22,500 nucleotides of DNA. Origin: Mesostigma viride. Lineage: Eukaryota; Streptophyta; Mesostigmatophyceae; Mesostigmatales; Mesostigmataceae. The notes under the pieces were generated by a model. The model saw only the letters and a list, made by a program, of their open reading frames with translations. It was not told the origin of the DNA and made no database searches. A program made the position numbers and the translations under genes. The stretch is from positions 1-22,500 of the forward strand of contig RPFO01002026.1 of NCBI GenBank assembly GCA_009746045.1. Direction: 5' to 3'. Every line of letters begins with the position of its first letter. Position 1 is the stretch's first letter. This document shows positions 10,701 through 16,344 of this stretch, in pieces.

Positions 10701-11002
10701 AGCAGGGACCCAGCTGCAAGCTCTAACAATAAATGCCCACTACAAATAGCGGACAGTTTGGTTGGTGACACCTGCTAGCATTACAAAGCTCAATTCTCAT
10801 CCCGTAGCAACAAAATGTAATGTCCGCTGTAAATATCACTCAAAACGGCTAAAGGGTTAAAACGAAGTTGTAGTTGTTTTGCGGCATCAAGTTTCAAAGT
10901 ACGTACTGGGATACCCTTCGCCAGCCTGCTTGGCATCGAGTAGGATAAGATCTTGGAACCAGTAAGGGGGCTTCGCTTGTTGCGGCAGATGGTGCAATCC
11001 AT
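945..11002 (-). CDS. Five-exon gene for a large unrecognised nuclear-type protein
   Basis: Proposed exons in order: 11002-10907, 10361-10062, 6113-4959, 4294-1884, 1764-945. Donors are GTACGT, GTAGGT, GTAAAT and GTAAGT; each acceptor ends in AG. The first three introns are phase 0 on both sides and the last is phase 1 on both sides, which independent ORFs would rarely show. The product would be about 1,590 residues: short Cys-containing N-terminus, Pro/Ala-rich linker, a 385-residue globular block, a charged middle with a KKKRRKR nuclear-localisation-like motif, a Gly/Arg/Glu repeat, a Ser/Glu-rich acidic stretch, a second globular block and a Lys/Arg-rich tail. No family is recognised. The frame breaks at G-runs (3816-3824, 3039-3045, 1545-1555) and inside the 1985-2490 repeat, so this copy is either decayed or carries sequencing indels. 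Alternatives are several adjacent genes; the matched splice phases argue against that. Confidence 0.6.
1765..1883 (-). other. Intron 4 of the large gene, 119 bp
   Basis: A textbook spliceosomal intron on the minus strand: donor GTAAGT (1883-1878), branch-like TAACTAAT near 1800, then a mixed pyrimidine tract ending CCCACACACAG at 1765. The upstream exon ends in phase 1 (AAG G) and the next begins GT GAC GAG, restoring K-G-D-E-S-E-E-E. Confidence 0.75.
1884..4294 (-). CDS. Exon 4 of the large gene, frame broken at G-runs
   Basis: Starts phase 0 after acceptor GCATGCAG and reads [19 protein letters not shown] to the G9 run at 3816-3824. A shift there joins [20 protein letters not shown] and the frame that continues from 3761 ([12 protein letters not shown]) to the G7 run at 3039-3045. 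A second shift joins [20 protein letters not shown], followed by KKKRRKR (nuclear-localisation-like) and an Asp/Gly/Glu-rich stretch. The exon then enters a Gly/Arg/Glu/Lys repeat (1985-2490) whose units are 22-24 nt, so its frame is uncertain. It ends AAG G|GTAAGT at 1884, phase 1. Each frame is clean of stops up to the next homopolymer, which favours indels (real or technical) over separate genes. A palindrome core (one mismatch) at 2720-2733 encodes NGRS. Confidence 0.5.
1985..2490. repeat. Polypyrimidine/polypurine ~24-bp coding minisatellite
   Basis: Roughly twenty copies of a 22-24-bp unit close to CGACCCGCCCCCCTCTCCGC plus CCTT on the plus strand; nearly every base is a pyrimidine. The minus strand is an almost pure purine tract with G4-G8 runs and encodes [16 protein letters not shown] or GRVEGRRG depending on frame. 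Units of 22 or 23 bp rotate the frame, so the correct protein sequence here cannot be read. Such a tract can form triplex or G-quadruplex DNA. Confidence 0.9.
4295..4958 (-). other. Intron 3 of the large gene, filled by array A
   Basis: 664 bp from donor GTAAAT (4958-4953) to acceptor CATGCATGCAG (4295), phase 0 on both sides. About 500 bp of it is the 46-bp array; only the last ~90 bp before the acceptor and ~60 bp after the donor are unique. Confidence 0.6.
4427..4900. repeat. Array A: 11 palindrome units at exact 46-bp spacing
   Basis: Cores begin at 4427, 4473, 4519, 4565, 4611, 4657, 4703, 4749, 4795, 4841 and 4887, with no change of period. The unit is the 14-bp palindrome, then CGCAAGAAAAATCACACCCT, then AATTTCCAGGTT. 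Variation is slight: CCAATGG at 4565, GTTTG at 4841, and ATGTCGACCG or ATATCAACCA replacing ATCACACCCT in the units after 4657 and 4703. A degenerate copy (GATCGGCCGTTCC) lies near 4383. The unit and orientation match array B. Confidence 0.95.
4959..6113 (-). CDS. Exon 3 of the large gene: 385-residue globular block
   Basis: Phase 0 on both ends: acceptor TGTGATCAG|GGG at 6113 and donor CAAAAG|GTAAAT after 4959. The translation begins [20 protein letters not shown] and ends MKDMRTQK with no internal stop. Composition is that of a folded protein. Around protein residue 429 is VLDGNHYTQ, which faintly recalls the DGNHR motif of ParB/sulfiredoxin-type domains; nothing else supports that family, so I do not assign it. 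The codons covering 5452-5465 contain a partial palindrome-like GGCCGTTGGCG. Without splicing the frame runs on into repeat sequence at both ends, which explains the spurious NGRWKLE-like tail. Confidence 0.65.
6164..6905. repeat. Array B: 17 palindrome units of 45-47 bp
   Basis: Palindrome cores start at 6164, 6210, 6255, 6300, 6346, 6391, 6436, 6481, 6527, 6573, 6618, 6664, 6710, 6755, 6800, 6845 and 6892. Each unit has the 14-bp core (CCAACGGCCGTTGG, some with CCGACGG), then GGCGCATGAAAATCACACC or GGCGACAGAAAAATAACACC, then CTAATTTCCAGGTT. Variants at 6300-6449 recur in the same order at 6664-6813, showing a 364-bp higher-order duplication of eight units. Confidence 0.95.
6929..10023. repeat. 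3.1-kb (GGACAA)n hexanucleotide microsatellite
   Basis: Plus-strand unit GGACAA. About 251 units run at 6929-8434, then a 5-nt unit GGCAA shifts the phase. About 195 units follow at 8440-9609, a 5-nt interruption GGACT at 9610-9614, then 38 units at 9615-9842. The last 180 bp (9843-10023) are degenerate with GGAAA, GCTGG and GGACGA variants; a GGACGA variant also sits near the left edge at 7001-7006. No frame on either strand contains a stop. On the plus strand the spaced GG pairs could form two-layer G-quadruplexes. On the sense strand of the host gene the transcript would be (CCUUGU)n. Confidence 0.97.
10062..10361 (-). CDS. Exon 2 of the large gene: Pro/Ala-rich linker
   Basis: Exactly 100 codons between acceptor CACAG (10362) and donor CGG|GTAGGT (10061-10056), phase 0 on both sides. 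The translation starts [19 protein letters not shown], continues through proline and alanine runs, then a Lys/Arg/Ser/Ala-rich segment ([14 protein letters not shown]) and ends TLPAAR. It has the look of an unstructured linker. The frame is open through the donor only because the intron begins with a repeat that lacks stops, so the splice site, not the stop codon, sets the end. Confidence 0.6.
10362..10906 (-). other. Intron 1 of the large gene
   Basis: Runs from donor GTACGT to an acceptor with a strong pyrimidine tract ending GTGTCACAG at 10362. It contains an imperfect hairpin TGCCCG/CGGGCA at 10474-10495 enclosing TATAAAAA. No palindrome core and no tandem array are present, unlike the two following introns. 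Confidence 0.6.
10907..11002 (-). CDS. Exon 1 of the large gene (start codon)
   Basis: Thirty-two codons beginning [12 protein letters not shown] and ending AKGIP, followed directly by the donor GTACGT (10906-10901) in phase 0. The ATG at 11002 lies 6 nt after GCGCGCAG, an acceptor-like sequence, so a non-coding 5' exon or a trans-spliced leader is possible. The opening Cys-x2-Cys recalls the N-terminal finger of the gene at 12178-12965, but the partner Cys/His residues are not evident here. The flanking 79-bp tandem repeat on the 5' side resembles this boundary. Confidence 0.6.
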
Positions 11003-11004
11003 TG

Positions 11005-11360
11005 TGATCTGCGCGCAAAACATACACAAACGAACAACCCTCATAGGTTGAGCAATCCAGAAAATCATGCCATTACTGTAACAACATGGGCAAAGCATAC
11101 ACAAACGAACAACCATCATAGATTGAGCTAGCAATCCACAACATTATGCCATTACTGTAACAACATGGGCAAAGCATACACAAACGAACAACCATCATAG
11201 ATTGAGCTAGCAATCCACAACATCATGCCATTACTGTAACAACATGGGCAAAGCATACACAAACGAACAACCATCATAGATAGAGCAATCCACAACATCA
11301 TGCCATTAATGTAATAACATGGGCAAAACATACACAAACAAATAGCCATGATAGGGCATT
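11005..11360. repeat. ~79-bp tandem repeat upstream of exon 1
   Basis: Four full or nearly full units plus a partial one. The landmark CATGCCATTA (TATGCCATTA in the second) begins at 11066, 11145, 11224 and 11299, spacings 79, 79 and 75. On the minus strand each unit carries TTCGTTTGTGTATGCTTTGC and an acceptor-like TTGTTACAG|TAATGG, closely resembling the sequence just before the exon 1 start codon (TTCGTTTGTGTATGTTTTGC then GCGCAG). No gene is seen here. Confidence 0.85.
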
Positions 11361-11521
11361 AAGAGAATAGCCATGATTGGGGCAATAAGAGAATTTTTTT
11401 GTTCAATTCAATGATCACAATTTATGCACACAGTCGATGCATTCATAAATGAGGCAGGTTCTTCCGAAAATTGGCTCCGTCGTAGAGTGTCAACGGCCAA
11501 CTTGCAAACACGCACGTTACA
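11361..11521. other. Spacer before the plastid-derived fragment
   Basis: Unique AT-rich sequence with a T7 run near 11394. Nothing coding is supported. The left junction of the rpoB-like fragment lies near 11520, where the composition changes. Confidence 0.4.
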
Positions 11522-11941
11522 TGATATACATACCTAGTCATTATGGTCCTATACAAACGCCAGAAGGGCCTAATACCGGTTTAATTGGATCTTTAGCTAC
11601 GCATAGTAAAGTAAATGAATATGTTTTCCTGTCCTTTTTATACATTACAAAAAAATCAAGTAATTAAAAGTGAAATACCTATTTTTATACCTCCAGATCA
11701 ACAAGATCAATTTAAATTCGCCCCAGAATATTTATTACTTTCTTGTTACTCTAGTGTTGAAAATAATTATGTTCCTGTGCGATATAAACCAGAATTTAGT
11801 AGTAAAGCAGAAGAAGTCGATTATTTGGGGATTTCTCTAACGCAAGCTTCAATAGCTACTTCATTTATTCCCTTGGTGGAACATGATGATGCAAACCGAG
11901 CATTAATGGGTTGTAATATGCAAAGACAAGCAGTTCCATGA
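11522..11941 (+). pseudogene. rpoB: Plastid-type RNA polymerase beta subunit fragment (nuclear plastid DNA)
   Basis: Two overlapping frames translate to conserved RpoB segments. The first gives [20 protein letters not shown] followed by [10 protein letters not shown]. After a frameshift near 11625 the second gives [15 protein letters not shown], a variable stretch, RYKPEFSS, and ends [22 protein letters not shown], a hallmark of beta subunits. Relative to the usual SHYGR-[IL]-CP-I-E-TPEGPN there is an in-frame loss of about three residues after HYG. The fragment is AT-rich with plastid-like codon choice, lacks both ends of the gene (a full beta subunit exceeds 1,000 residues) and runs straight into a stop after QAVP. 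It is therefore a non-functional insertion, opposite in strand to its neighbours. An assembly chimera with the plastid genome is the alternative. Confidence 0.85.
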
Positions 11942-12177
11942 CACCAAGGTTGAGACTTGCATGCATGGGACAAGAAAAACCTCGTTGCAAGGGTTGAAAC
12001 AATAACGAAATTGTATGACGACAGACACATAAAATGTAAGGCTTGCTCAGTATTATTATTTACCCATCAATCAATTTTAAAGGCAAGGAAATGTTGAAAT
12101 ACGGACGACCGTCCCAAGTTCGCCAGCATTAACAAAAGCATTTCTGTGACAAGAACAGTGGGCGACCATTCCCATTA
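11942..12177. other. Spacer, probably 3' flank of the next gene
   Basis: No gene seen. On the minus strand this follows the stop of the gene ending at 12178 and contains AATAATAATAC near 12050 as a weak poly(A)-like signal, but no exact AATAAA. Confidence 0.4.
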
Positions 12178-12965
12178 TTATCTTTTCCTCTTTTGTTTCT
12201 TCCCCTTCCCGGACTCGCATTCATAACCGACGTCCGCCATCCCCAAACGATGCAAAATTTTGTTGGAGCTCTGCATCTTCTCCAACAGTTCTTGATCCGA
12301 TTCCTCCTTTGCACGACGCGCTTCCTCTGCCTTCGCCTTTGCGGCCTCCACATCTGCATCTATATCCGCCTTCACCACCATCCTGATCAAACGGTCCCGC
12401 TCCTCAGGCCTCGGGAGCGTCGGCAGTCCCACCGGCTCTGCGGCAAGAAGAGCCTCCAAAATATCCTTGTGCAGTCTTTGTGCTTCCACAAATCCATTAT
12501 TCGTCATCAAGGTGTACGCGCATTCACGCGCCACACCCTGCAAGGAATCCCCCATGGTAACGTTAAGCCCATGAGCAAACCCGTACGCGCTGTCCCCCTC
12601 TCCAAAATCTCGAGGTGCTGCCTGTCGAGGCGCACCAGCTCAACTTTCCGTTCCCCAGTGTGCGTTGCCGTGAAGTGGAGGACCGAGCGTGTCATTCCGG
12701 TCTTCCCCATCAACATCTGCAAACTTGCTACGTATGCGATCCCACGAGCGCACACGTCCTCCAACTTCTCGGCAAAAGGTAGATGTGTCTTGCAATACAC
12801 ATCCAATCCCTCCAGTGGTCTATCACATCTAAGAAATCCACACCCCCCGTATGGATCCTTGGCATGTTGGTACTCGAGGTCGTGCGCTTGTAGGAACTTG
12901 TAATGTTCCGCGCACAGTCCCTCGACCCTTACGGGCTCCGTACAGATTTTGCATTTCGTTGCCAT
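12178..12965 (-). CDS. Protein with two Cys-x2/4-Cys/Cys-x2-His fingers, one frame break
   Basis: The start MATKCKICTEP is chosen because GCGCAG, acceptor-like, ends exactly before the ATG. Finger 1 is C5-x2-C8-x9-C18-x2-H21; finger 2 is C42-x4-C47-x10-C58-x2-H61. Both the Cys/His pattern and the 20-residue gap between the fingers match the gene at 14387-15169. The frame breaks at a G5 run (12549-12553): joining LLMGLTLPWG to DSLQGVARECAYTL reads smoothly. The C-terminal half holds an Ala/Glu/Lys-rich probable coiled coil (VEAAKAKAEEARRAKEESDQ) and a very basic end (GKGKKQKRKR). Zinc binding is inferred from the residues. The protein family is not one I recognise. About 262 codons in all if the indel is corrected. 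Confidence 0.65.
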
Positions 12966-13191
12966 CTGCGCAATTGCCATGAGTCCCATACAGCAGCCAT
13001 TGTATAACAGGGGCAATGAGCACCGTCAGAACCCCCTCTGGCGTCTTTCTCACACAATTCTCAATCTAGTCTTTTTGTGCAATAATTGTTGGTTCAAAGA
13101 AGGTCCGTTCAAAGAAGTTTTATGAGACAAAATAAATTAGTTTCAATTACACGCATCAGATTAATCAAATCATATTTTCTCCCTCTCTTTC
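12966..13191. other. Spacer between two minus-strand genes
   Basis: No gene or palindrome core seen. It is the upstream leader of the 12965 start and the 3' flank of the gene stopping at 13192. Confidence 0.4.
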
Positions 13192-13776
13192 TTACTGAGC
13201 AATTCTGTCCATCCTGCCCCTCTTTGCCGGCTTCTCATCAATCTCCTCATCAAAATCACACACACGTCTAATCTGCTGTCTAATCTGCTCTACCAACCCC
13301 CCCTTGCGCATCAGGTCTTTCACCTCCCCCTTCAAGAGCGCTGTCACGAGTCGCGCGCACTCATACGCGGACTCCGTGGCCAGGTCCCTTCCCATATCAT
13401 GCCACACTTTGGCCGTTGGACAGTCGGGATGGTCTCCCATGTAAGCCCACACATGCCTTGGCGGCTTGTCCTTACCGCCTATCCCCTCTCCAGGTCGCAT
13501 CTGTCCCACCTCCTCTATCACCCACTCTGCATCACGCAGCATGAATCGAGGCTTCTTGTCAACATAGTACAAGACCAAAACCATGTTGTTGGGCCAAGGC
13601 TTCCACTTTTTCGTCACGATGTGACGGTCAATCGTCATCAGCCCGCTCTCGATTTCGGCAAACAACGCCCCCCATACGTCAGAATGCTTGGGACAGAACC
13701 ACTCGCTTTCCGTCGGCACTCCTTCCCATTGACAATCCGGATGTTCGCATCGAATGGGGTCATCGAATGAGGTCAT
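13192..13776 (-). CDS. 194-residue protein with one Cys-x4-Cys/Cys-x2-His finger
   Basis: Starts MTSFDDPIRCEHPDC, with CACAG ending exactly before the ATG. The finger C10-x4-C15-x12-C28-x2-H31 corresponds to the second finger of its neighbours, and as in them it is followed by a short helix-like stretch and a small-hydrophobic turn (FAEIESGLMTI). The rest reads as a folded protein (MVLVLYYVDKKPRFMLRDAE, WAYMGDHPDCPTAKVWHDMG) ending in a basic tail KPAKRGRMDRIAQ. A longer frame upstream (MTLLNACVCGW) is open, but the palindrome at 13830-13843 and the acceptor-like site argue for the inner start. The sequence CTCA|GTAAGA at the stop codon could be a donor, so a further exon is not excluded. Confidence 0.7.
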   Translation of the reverse strand: MTSFDDPIRCEHPDCQWEGVPTESEWFCPKHSDVWGALFAEIESGLMTIDRHIVTKKWKPWPNNMVLVLYYVDKKPRFMLRDAEWVIEEVGQMRPGEGIGGKDKPPRHVWAYMGDHPDCPTAKVWHDMGRDLATESAYECARLVTALLKGEVKDLMRKGGLVEQIRQQIRRVCDFDEEIDEKPAKRGRMDRIAQ

Positions 13777-13970
13777 CTGTGCACATCGATATTTTTTACA
13801 CCACCCGCAAACGCACGCATTCAGCAGGGTCAACGGCCGTTGGCCCTGTTAAATTCCACACACCCCAACGGCCGTTGGCCTTAGACGCACAAAACTTGAC
13901 ACCATCAGGCGATTTTTTCCAAATGATTCTTCTTTATTAAATAAATTTACATTCATCCTAAAATCACATT
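13777..13970. other. Spacer with two palindrome cores and a poly(A) signal
   Basis: Cores at 13830-13843 (TCAACGGCCGTTGG) and 13865-13878 (perfect) stand 21 bp apart, upstream of the 13776 start and downstream of the next gene. TTTATT at 13933-13938 gives AATAAA on the minus strand, 33 nt past the stop at 13971. Confidence 0.7.
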
Positions 13971-14285
13971 CTAGTCAACATCCTCCCCATCTTTAGTGGG
14001 TTGCATTCGACCCCAATTGTCGTTCATAAAACTGACCAAAACATGAGCCGGAGTCCCCACATCCTCCTCACGCCTCAATTTACGCAATACACCTTTAGCA
14101 ATTCCACCATACCCATCAACCTCCGACATCATCATGCCCACGCCATCAAGACGTTCAGCGTGCAATTGCCCGTCCTCTTCGAGAACCAGATCGGGCAGGT
14201 CTTCCAGTTCGGCCTCCACAATCTCTATCAGGTTTTCCTTTGTAGTCTCCCCCCCTTCCTTTCCTTCTTTTCCGCACTCCATCCT
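13971..14285 (-). CDS. Small acidic protein, unrecognised
   Basis: Short ORF ending GRMQPTKDGEDVD. I prefer the start MECGKEGKEGGE near 14285 because the acceptor-like GTTGTGCAG lies 14 nt before it, as for neighbouring genes; an in-frame ATG at 14315 (MDVGCAGAGC) is the alternative. The protein is rich in Glu, Asp and Gly with a leucine-containing acidic segment (IEIVEAELEDLPDLVLEEDG). It could also be the 3' exon of the gene just upstream (stop at 14387), which is only about 100 bp away. An AATAAA follows 33 nt past the stop. Confidence 0.45.
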   Translation of the reverse strand, partial: RMECGKEGKEGGETTKENLIEIVEAELEDLPDLVLEEDGQLHAERLDGVGMMMSEVDGYGGIAKGVLRKLRREEDVGTPAHVLVSFMNDNWGRMQPTKDGEDVD

Positions 14286-14386
14286 ACACCCTGCCCCTGC
14301 ACAACCGACGTCCATGGCAAGTTAAGAAACGGACTCAGCTCACAGGACATTTTGCAAGTCCAACGGCCGTTGGCGACCAAAAACAC

Positions 14387-15169
14387 CTAGTCGCATGCAT
14401 TCCTTGCTCTCTCCACCAAAGCAGAGGCCAGGACGACCCTTTCCACGACCTTTTCAATTTCCTCCCCCTCAGCATCAGCAACAACGGTCATGGCAAATCG
14501 GGCTTGGCGCTTAACCCCCGATGCCAGAACGGCAGCCATCTCCACACGAGTTTTTGACACTTCAACAGGTACAGGCAATTCGCCGACCGCAAAAGTAAGC
14601 CTTGCGAGGTGCGGGACCCACCAATCACCTTCCAAAAATCCGCAACCCCATCCAATCATGAAATACAACAACAGGTCTGCGCCCATGGCGCCTGCGATAT
14701 CCAAGTCGTCATGCGAAACAATCGCATGCACGTCATCCTCCGAGCACAGCATCCATGTAAAAACGGCGTCCCCGAAACCTTGGCAGTAGGCATACGAGTC
14801 AAAGTCAGGGTGATTCAACATCCATTCCCGCGACCGGACCGCCATTCTTTCCAGACTTCCAGCACCGTCCACCTCAAAACTCAGGACAAGAGGTCCTTCA
14901 CCAGCACTGGACTCGCCATTCACAAACAACAAGCCTCCTTTGATCACCTCTTGCATCTCCCCTGACAACTTGGCGTGTCCATCACAAAAAGGCATGCAAT
15001 CCGTCCCGAATGGAAGCTGGCAATCCCGGGCGATACATCCCCCCTTTTTTGCAAACAAATCCTTCACCCTCCCTGCCATTCCCGTTCGCACGCTGACATG
15101 ACGCACGCACAAGTCATCCCCTCCTGCTCTCGCTTCCTGGCACCACGCAACCGTGCATTTGACCGCCAT
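14387..15169 (-). CDS. 260-residue protein with two Cys-x4-Cys/Cys-x2-His fingers
   Basis: Begins MAVKCTVAWCQEAR with TCGCAG immediately before the ATG. Finger 1: C5-x4-C10-x10-C21-x2-H24. Finger 2: C45-x4-C50-x11-C62-x2-H65. The second finger shares GGC-x4-C-x2-P-x2-G-x-D with the gene at 12178-12965, and each is followed by a helix and a hydrophobic turn (KGGLLFV here, ARGIAYV there). The remainder (FSFEVDGAG, FDSYAYCQGFGDAVFTWMLC, ADLLLYFMIGWGCGFLEGDW) looks globular and ends ALVERARNACD. Zinc binding is inferred. The frame is intact with no homopolymer break. Its 53-bp leader is nearly identical to that of the next gene at 16039, so the two promoters are duplicates. No function can be given. 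Confidence 0.75.
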   Translation of the reverse strand: MAVKCTVAWCQEARAGGDDLCVRHVSVRTGMAGRVKDLFAKKGGCIARDCQLPFGTDCMPFCDGHAKLSGEMQEVIKGGLLFVNGESSAGEGPLVLSFEVDGAGSLERMAVRSREWMLNHPDFDSYAYCQGFGDAVFTWMLCSEDDVHAIVSHDDLDIAGAMGADLLLYFMIGWGCGFLEGDWWVPHLARLTFAVGELPVPVEVSKTRVEMAAVLASGVKRQARFAMTVVADAEGEEIEKVVERVVLASALVERARNACD

Positions 15170-15222
15170 CTGCGACCACCAACACCGTTTGATACACATT
15201 TCTCACCGTCAACGGCCGTTGG
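15170..15222 (-). promoter_or_regulatory. Duplicated leader with palindrome, first copy
   Basis: On the minus strand the core CCAACGGCCGTTGA (15222-15209) is followed by CGGTGAGAAATGTGTATC, AAACGGTGTTGGTGG and TCGCAG, then the ATG at 15169. The same arrangement, with three or four changes, precedes the ATG at 16039. GTGAGA right after the core could be a donor for a ~37-nt 5'UTR intron, but that is shorter than the other introns here. Confidence 0.45.
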
Positions 15223-15424
15223 CTTGAAACAACAAGAATGATTGATGACGCCCACGAAAATCACACCATTTTCCAGCCTCCAACGGCCGTTGGCGCACGA
15301 AAAATGCACGAAAACAATTTTTATTATGCATTTATTGATTACATCCATAGTGCCACGTGGCGAATCACACCCAACTTTCCAGCTGCCAACGGCCGTTGGC
15401 GCAAAGAAAATCACACCCAACACT
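15223..15424. other. Spacer with two palindrome cores and 3' processing signals
   Basis: Perfect cores at 15280-15293 and, with GCCAACGG context, 15386-15399. Between them TTTATT at 15320-15325 and 15331-15336 gives AATAAA on the minus strand for the gene stopping at 15425, next to a CCACGTGG palindrome (about 15353). The same block recurs at 16159-16295. Confidence 0.75.
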
Positions 15425-16039
15425 TCAGTCGCATAATCGATTCGCGTCAGTCACGCGCTCGAACTTGTACTCCTGCCCCAACGCGGACATCACCTCACGA
15501 ACCGCTTTCTCAAACTCGTCAACACCGTCGGGTCCCCACTCATGCACGTATTCCCTCAACCAGAACATGCAATCTCCAGCAGACACGAACAGCCGGTCGA
15601 TGATCAGGTCAGTGTGATGCTTGAAGTACTTGCCGTCCTTCAAGATGACCCATTCGAACCGTCCCACCTCCCCTAAACCCTTAAACCCTTCTCCCCTATC
15701 ATATGGCCGCGTCATCGGTATCCAACTTTCATTACCATCAGCATCGATCGACTGAAAACAAATTGGGCTGGGTATTGATGGATCATAGGGCCTTATAGCA
15801 CCACACCTCACAAGCACCTCCTCAAATGGCTCTACGGTCGGCTTTGGGAGTCCCCGACCCTCGATATTGAAAACAAGAGCCGCGGCCTTCGCGACATCCG
15901 GTCTCAAAAGAGACCTTTCACCCTTGGGCTTAAAATCCAGCTTAATGTCCGGCAGAAGCCTGAGCGCGCTCTTAACCACTCCCAGAAGCCTGTCTTCCAA
16001 GTTGATCCACTCGCCCCCCTCCGTCCTGTAGAACGTCAT
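15425..16039 (-). CDS. 204-residue unrecognised protein
   Basis: Begins MTFYRTEGGEWINLEDRL; TTGCAG ends exactly before the ATG. The frame is intact and the composition is that of a folded protein (ALRLLPDIKLDFKPKG, GRFEWVILKDGKYFKHHTDL, RLFVSAGDCMFWLREYVHEW), ending RVTDANRLCD. No Cys/His finger is present. Its C-terminal VREVMSALGQEY resembles CEAMSALGEQY at the very end of the neighbouring MYND gene once a T6 indel there is allowed for, and the two 3' flanks are also duplicated, so the genes arose at least partly by tandem duplication. Function unknown. Confidence 0.7.
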   Translation of the reverse strand: MTFYRTEGGEWINLEDRLLGVVKSALRLLPDIKLDFKPKGERSLLRPDVAKAAALVFNIEGRGLPKPTVEPFEEVLVRCGAIRPYDPSIPSPICFQSIDADGNESWIPMTRPYDRGEGFKGLGEVGRFEWVILKDGKYFKHHTDLIIDRLFVSAGDCMFWLREYVHEWGPDGVDEFEKAVREVMSALGQEYKFERVTDANRLCD

Positions 16040-16093
16040 CTGCAACCCACCGACACCGTTTGATATACATTTCTCACCGTCAACGGCCGTTGG
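16040..16093 (-). promoter_or_regulatory. Duplicated leader with palindrome, second copy
   Basis: Core at 16093-16080, then CGGTGAGAAATGTATATC and AAACGGTGTCGGTGGG, then TTGCAG and the ATG at 16039. The core-to-ATG distance (about 41 nt) is the same as in the copy at 15170-15222. Confidence 0.45.
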
Positions 16094-16344
16094 CTTGAAA
16101 AAACAACAAGAGTTTTAAGATTTATTACGCGCACAAAGCACACACTAGTTTTCAGTCTCCAACGGCCGTTGGCGCACGAAAAATGTTTTATTATGCATTT
16201 ATTAATTACATCCATGGTGCCACGTGGCAAACCACACCCTACTTCCGGGTGCAAAGAAAATCAAACGCTAATTTGCAAGTTCCAACGGCCGTTGGCGCAA
16301 GAAAATCACACCCAAAATGCCTTCAGTCGCAGAATCCATTCCCC
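16094..16344. other. Spacer duplicating the 15223-15424 block
   Basis: Perfect cores at 16159-16172 and 16282-16295; AATAAA on the minus strand at 16192-16187 and 16203-16198; a CCACGTGG palindrome near 16221. Order and spacing match the block about 870 bp to the left. Confidence 0.75.

Noticed and set aside
13215-13415. GGCCGTTGG half-sites inside coding sequence (for example near 13411 and 5457)
   Set aside because: Only half of the palindrome is present; chance in GC-rich exons is likely.
15170-15222. A 37-nt 5'UTR intron (GTGAGA...GCAG)
   Set aside because: Possible, but much shorter than the introns supported here and without a branch site; kept only as a note.
14975-15241. Plus-strand ORFs overlapping the finger and F-box-like genes
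   Set aside because: Antisense shadows of minus-strand genes with intact frames and conserved Cys/His patterns.
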